From Gammaproteobacteria bacterium (GTDB lineage Bacteria > Pseudomonadota > Gammaproteobacteria > Pseudomonadales > Pseudohongiellaceae), in NCBI GenBank assembly GCA_003514305.1, contig DORE01000033.1:1-7125 (forward strand): DNA of 7,125 nt. Reading direction: 5' to 3'. The notes beneath the pieces are model-generated. The model saw only the letters and a program-made list of their open reading frames with translations. It ran no database searches and was not told the origin of the DNA. A program made the translations under genes and the position numbers. Each line of letters begins with the position of its first letter. Within the stretch, counting starts at the first letter, position 1. Shown in pieces: positions 5,575 to 7,125 of this stretch.

Positions 5575-6426
5575 ATGAAGCGAATCACAATCCCACTGGA
5601 ATCAGGCATTTCACTTTCTGCACTTGAAGGAGGAGATGGCCAGCCCCTCATAATGATTCCTGGATGGTCACAAACGGCTAACGAATGGACAGTGAATGCA
5701 GAGGCAATCACTTCTTGCCGCAGAGTTATTGCCTTGGACATGCGTGGTCACGGTGAGAGTGATACTCCCGGATACGGTTACAGAGTTTACCGCCTCGCCA
5801 AGGACTTGCATGAAGTTTTAGAGCGTCTGGCTCTAACATCTGTCGATCTTATGGGCCACTCGATGGGTTGTGCTGTTATATGGGCATATCTGGATCTTTA
5901 CGGTCCAAGCAAGATAGAGCGTTTGGTATTAGTAGACCAAGCCCCATGCATGTTTCCCCGTGAGGATTGGGAAGCTGCAGAAAAATCTCACTACGGATGT
6001 TTCTATGAAGACTCAAGTGGTGTTGAGGAATTCGCTGCTACTGTGACCGCTTCAACAGATCTGGTGAGTACCGTGGAGTTGTTGAAGGGGCTATTTAGCC
6101 CAGGCTTTTCGGAGGAATCCATTCGATCGGTTGCTGAGGAAAATTTAAAGTTCCCAAGGGATCATGCTTCTGAGCTTCTTCGTGATACTGCCTTCGGTGA
6201 CTGGAGAGACGTAATTAAGCGAATTGAGCTTCCAACTCTGGTGGTTGGGGGAGAAGGATCAATGTTCTGCAGTGCTTCCCAACGGTGGATAGCGTCTCAA
6301 ATTCCTGGTTCCGAACTGGAGGTATTTACTGAGGCTGAAGGGGGGAGCCATTTCATGTTTCTTGAGAACCCTGACTTATTCAATGCGAAGGTAATTTCTT
6401 TTCTAAGGAATGAACGTGGCGCCTGA
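5575..6426 (+). CDS. Alpha/beta hydrolase
   Basis: A 283-residue cytoplasmic alpha/beta-fold hydrolase without a signal peptide, the usual size for single-domain members. Visible landmarks are the oxyanion-loop PGW (29-31), DMRGHGESD (55-63) after strand 4, the nucleophile elbow GHSMG (94-98, S96), LVLVDQAP (117-124) after strand 6, a helical cap (~125-200), LPTLVVGGEG (219-228) after strand 7, and the catalytic histidine H259 in GGSHFMFLENP. The usual acid after strand 7 (GxxD) is not obvious: E227 is the nearest candidate and D121 after strand 6 is an alternative, as in haloalkane dehalogenases of the LinB type. The fold covers esterases, lactonases, C-C hydrolases and cofactor-free peroxidases, so no substrate is claimed. 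GAGAG purines at 5562-5568 serve as the ribosome binding site. A cupin gene follows after 33 bases with no terminator, so the two are probably co-transcribed. Confidence 0.88.
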   Translation: MKRITIPLESGISLSALEGGDGQPLIMIPGWSQTANEWTVNAEAITSCRRVIALDMRGHGESDTPGYGYRVYRLAKDLHEVLERLALTSVDLMGHSMGCAVIWAYLDLYGPSKIERLVLVDQAPCMFPREDWEAAEKSHYGCFYEDSSGVEEFAATVTASTDLVSTVELLKGLFSPGFSEESIRSVAEENLKFPRDHASELLRDTAFGDWRDVIKRIELPTLVVGGEGSMFCSASQRWIASQIPGSELEVFTEAEGGSHFMFLENPDLFNAKVISFLRNERGA

Positions 6427-6459
6427 TATATTTTTATTATCAGTACTAAGGAGAAAAAC

Positions 6460-6996
6460 ATGTATCGTCTGAGGTTTATCGCCCTGCTCGCCGGGACTTT
6501 GCCAGTTCTAACGGCTCTCGCTGACGACAGCGGTTCCATCGTTATCCCCAAGCGCGAAATAAATCAAGTGCTATTACAGGGCTTGGACAGACTGGCTGAT
6601 GGCCGAGCCGTTAGTGACATTGTGGTCAGGCATCTGAATGTCGGCGAAGAAAACCTGGGTGTATCCGTAGTCCAGCGCAGAAAGGTCGAAGTAGTGAATT
6701 CCACTTCAGGAATTGCCCATCCAGACCTTGACGAGATTTACTATATACTTTCTGGCACCGGCACTATGGTTACCGGCGGCGAGTTCGTTGACATGGAATC
6801 CAGCGTCAGCTCTTTGCTAGGTCCGATGGAGCGTGGTGAGATTCGAGGTGGTGTGGAGCAATACGTTGAGCCCGGCGACATCGCCATCATTCCCAAAGGC
6901 ATGCCCCATGGCTGGCTCAAGATCGATACCGATGCAATTAGTTACATTATCTTCCGTGGCGACCCTAATAAAGTGATGCAGGAAAAAACCGAGTAA
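6460..6996 (+). CDS. Periplasmic single-domain cupin protein
   Basis: A 178-residue protein with a Sec signal peptide (MYRLRFIALLAGTLPVLTALA, likely cut after residue 21). It has one cupin barrel. Motif 1 is GIAHPDLDEIYYILSGTG (84-101), with H87 and E92 in the metal-ligand positions; the first His of the usual HxH is I85. Motif 2 is VEPGDIAIIPKGMPHGW (136-152), with H150. A three-ligand metal site (H87, E92, H150) is therefore possible but the usual four-ligand set is incomplete. Function could be enzymatic (isomerase, dioxygenase, lyase) or ligand binding. A strong ribosome binding site, TAAGGAG at 6447-6453, sits six bases before the ATG. The gene follows the alpha/beta hydrolase closely, suggesting a shared pathway with one step in the cytoplasm and one in the periplasm. 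Confidence 0.88.
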   Translation: MYRLRFIALLAGTLPVLTALADDSGSIVIPKREINQVLLQGLDRLADGRAVSDIVVRHLNVGEENLGVSVVQRRKVEVVNSTSGIAHPDLDEIYYILSGTGTMVTGGEFVDMESSVSSLLGPMERGEIRGGVEQYVEPGDIAIIPKGMPHGWLKIDTDAISYIIFRGDPNKVMQEKTE

Positions 6997-7118
6997 CTGC
7001 TATTCGTAACATAGTTGATATGCTGATATTGCATTGGGCTTTGGGAAACAAATAGACACGATTTTTTGCTTTCAGGTCTTTCGACGAAATGCAATGCTCA
7101 GGCCCGTAGTTAAATACT

Positions 7119-7125
7119 TGGAGAA
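7119..7125 (+). promoter_or_regulatory. Possible ribosome binding site of a gene beyond the window
   Basis: The window ends in TTGGAGAA, a Shine-Dalgarno-like purine run. A plus-strand gene could begin within the next ten bases outside the window. Positions 6997-7118 contain no gene and no clear terminator. Confidence 0.3.

Noticed and set aside
7029..7094. Inverted repeat TTGCATT/AATGCAA after the cupin gene
   Set aside because: Seven AT-rich bases separated by 52 bases with no T run at the 3' side; too weak to call a terminator or operator.

Overview
The window looks like chromosomal DNA of a gammaproteobacterium, perhaps marine. The grounds are a RegB/RegA-type two-component pair, Sec-type signal peptides, Shine-Dalgarno-led genes, moderate base composition and a DUF1254/DUF1214 secreted protein. 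The lineage is an inference from protein style, because there is no rRNA or other marker gene here.

Layout, left to right. (1) Positions 3-1934 (+) encode a secreted fusion of a C-type lectin-like domain, a linker with two copies of a short beta-type repeat, and a class-C beta-lactamase/DD-peptidase-like serine hydrolase domain. This gene looks more AT-rich than its neighbours, and its 5' end lies at the window edge. (2) Positions 2096-3436 and 3433-3990 (+) are a translationally coupled pair (ATGA overlap). They encode a six-helix membrane histidine kinase of the RegB/PrrB/RoxS redox-sensor family and its RegA/PrrA/RoxR response regulator. A perfect palindrome at 2006-2022 fits the GCGNC-N5-GNCGC recognition pattern of RegA-type regulators, so the operon is probably autoregulated. 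(3) Positions 4107-5120 (-) encode a secreted DUF1254/DUF1214 protein. It is bracketed by two direct copies (4017-4058 and 5243-5284) of a degenerate tRNA 3' half, running from anticodon loop to CCA. That is the part of a tRNA gene that tyrosine recombinases commonly use as an attachment site. (4) Positions 5121-5574 carry no convincing gene. They hold the second tRNA-like copy, a short tandem GTGGTC repeat, a candidate promoter and an inverted repeat just ahead of the next gene. (5) Positions 5575-6426 and 6460-6996 (+) form a two-gene unit encoding a cytoplasmic alpha/beta hydrolase and a periplasmic cupin. The last 129 bases are non-coding and end in a purine-rich stretch that may be the ribosome binding site of a gene beyond the window.

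The RegBA-type pair is the only part whose cellular role can be named with confidence: control of gene expression by respiratory/redox state. The lectin-hydrolase and DUF1254 proteins are exported and the cupin is periplasmic, and their substrates cannot be read from the sequence. The best candidates for something new are the lectin-serine hydrolase fusion, the DUF1254 gene between tRNA-derived repeats, and the kinase that keeps the quinone motif and redox cysteine but has lost the acidic residue next to its phospho-accepting histidine.
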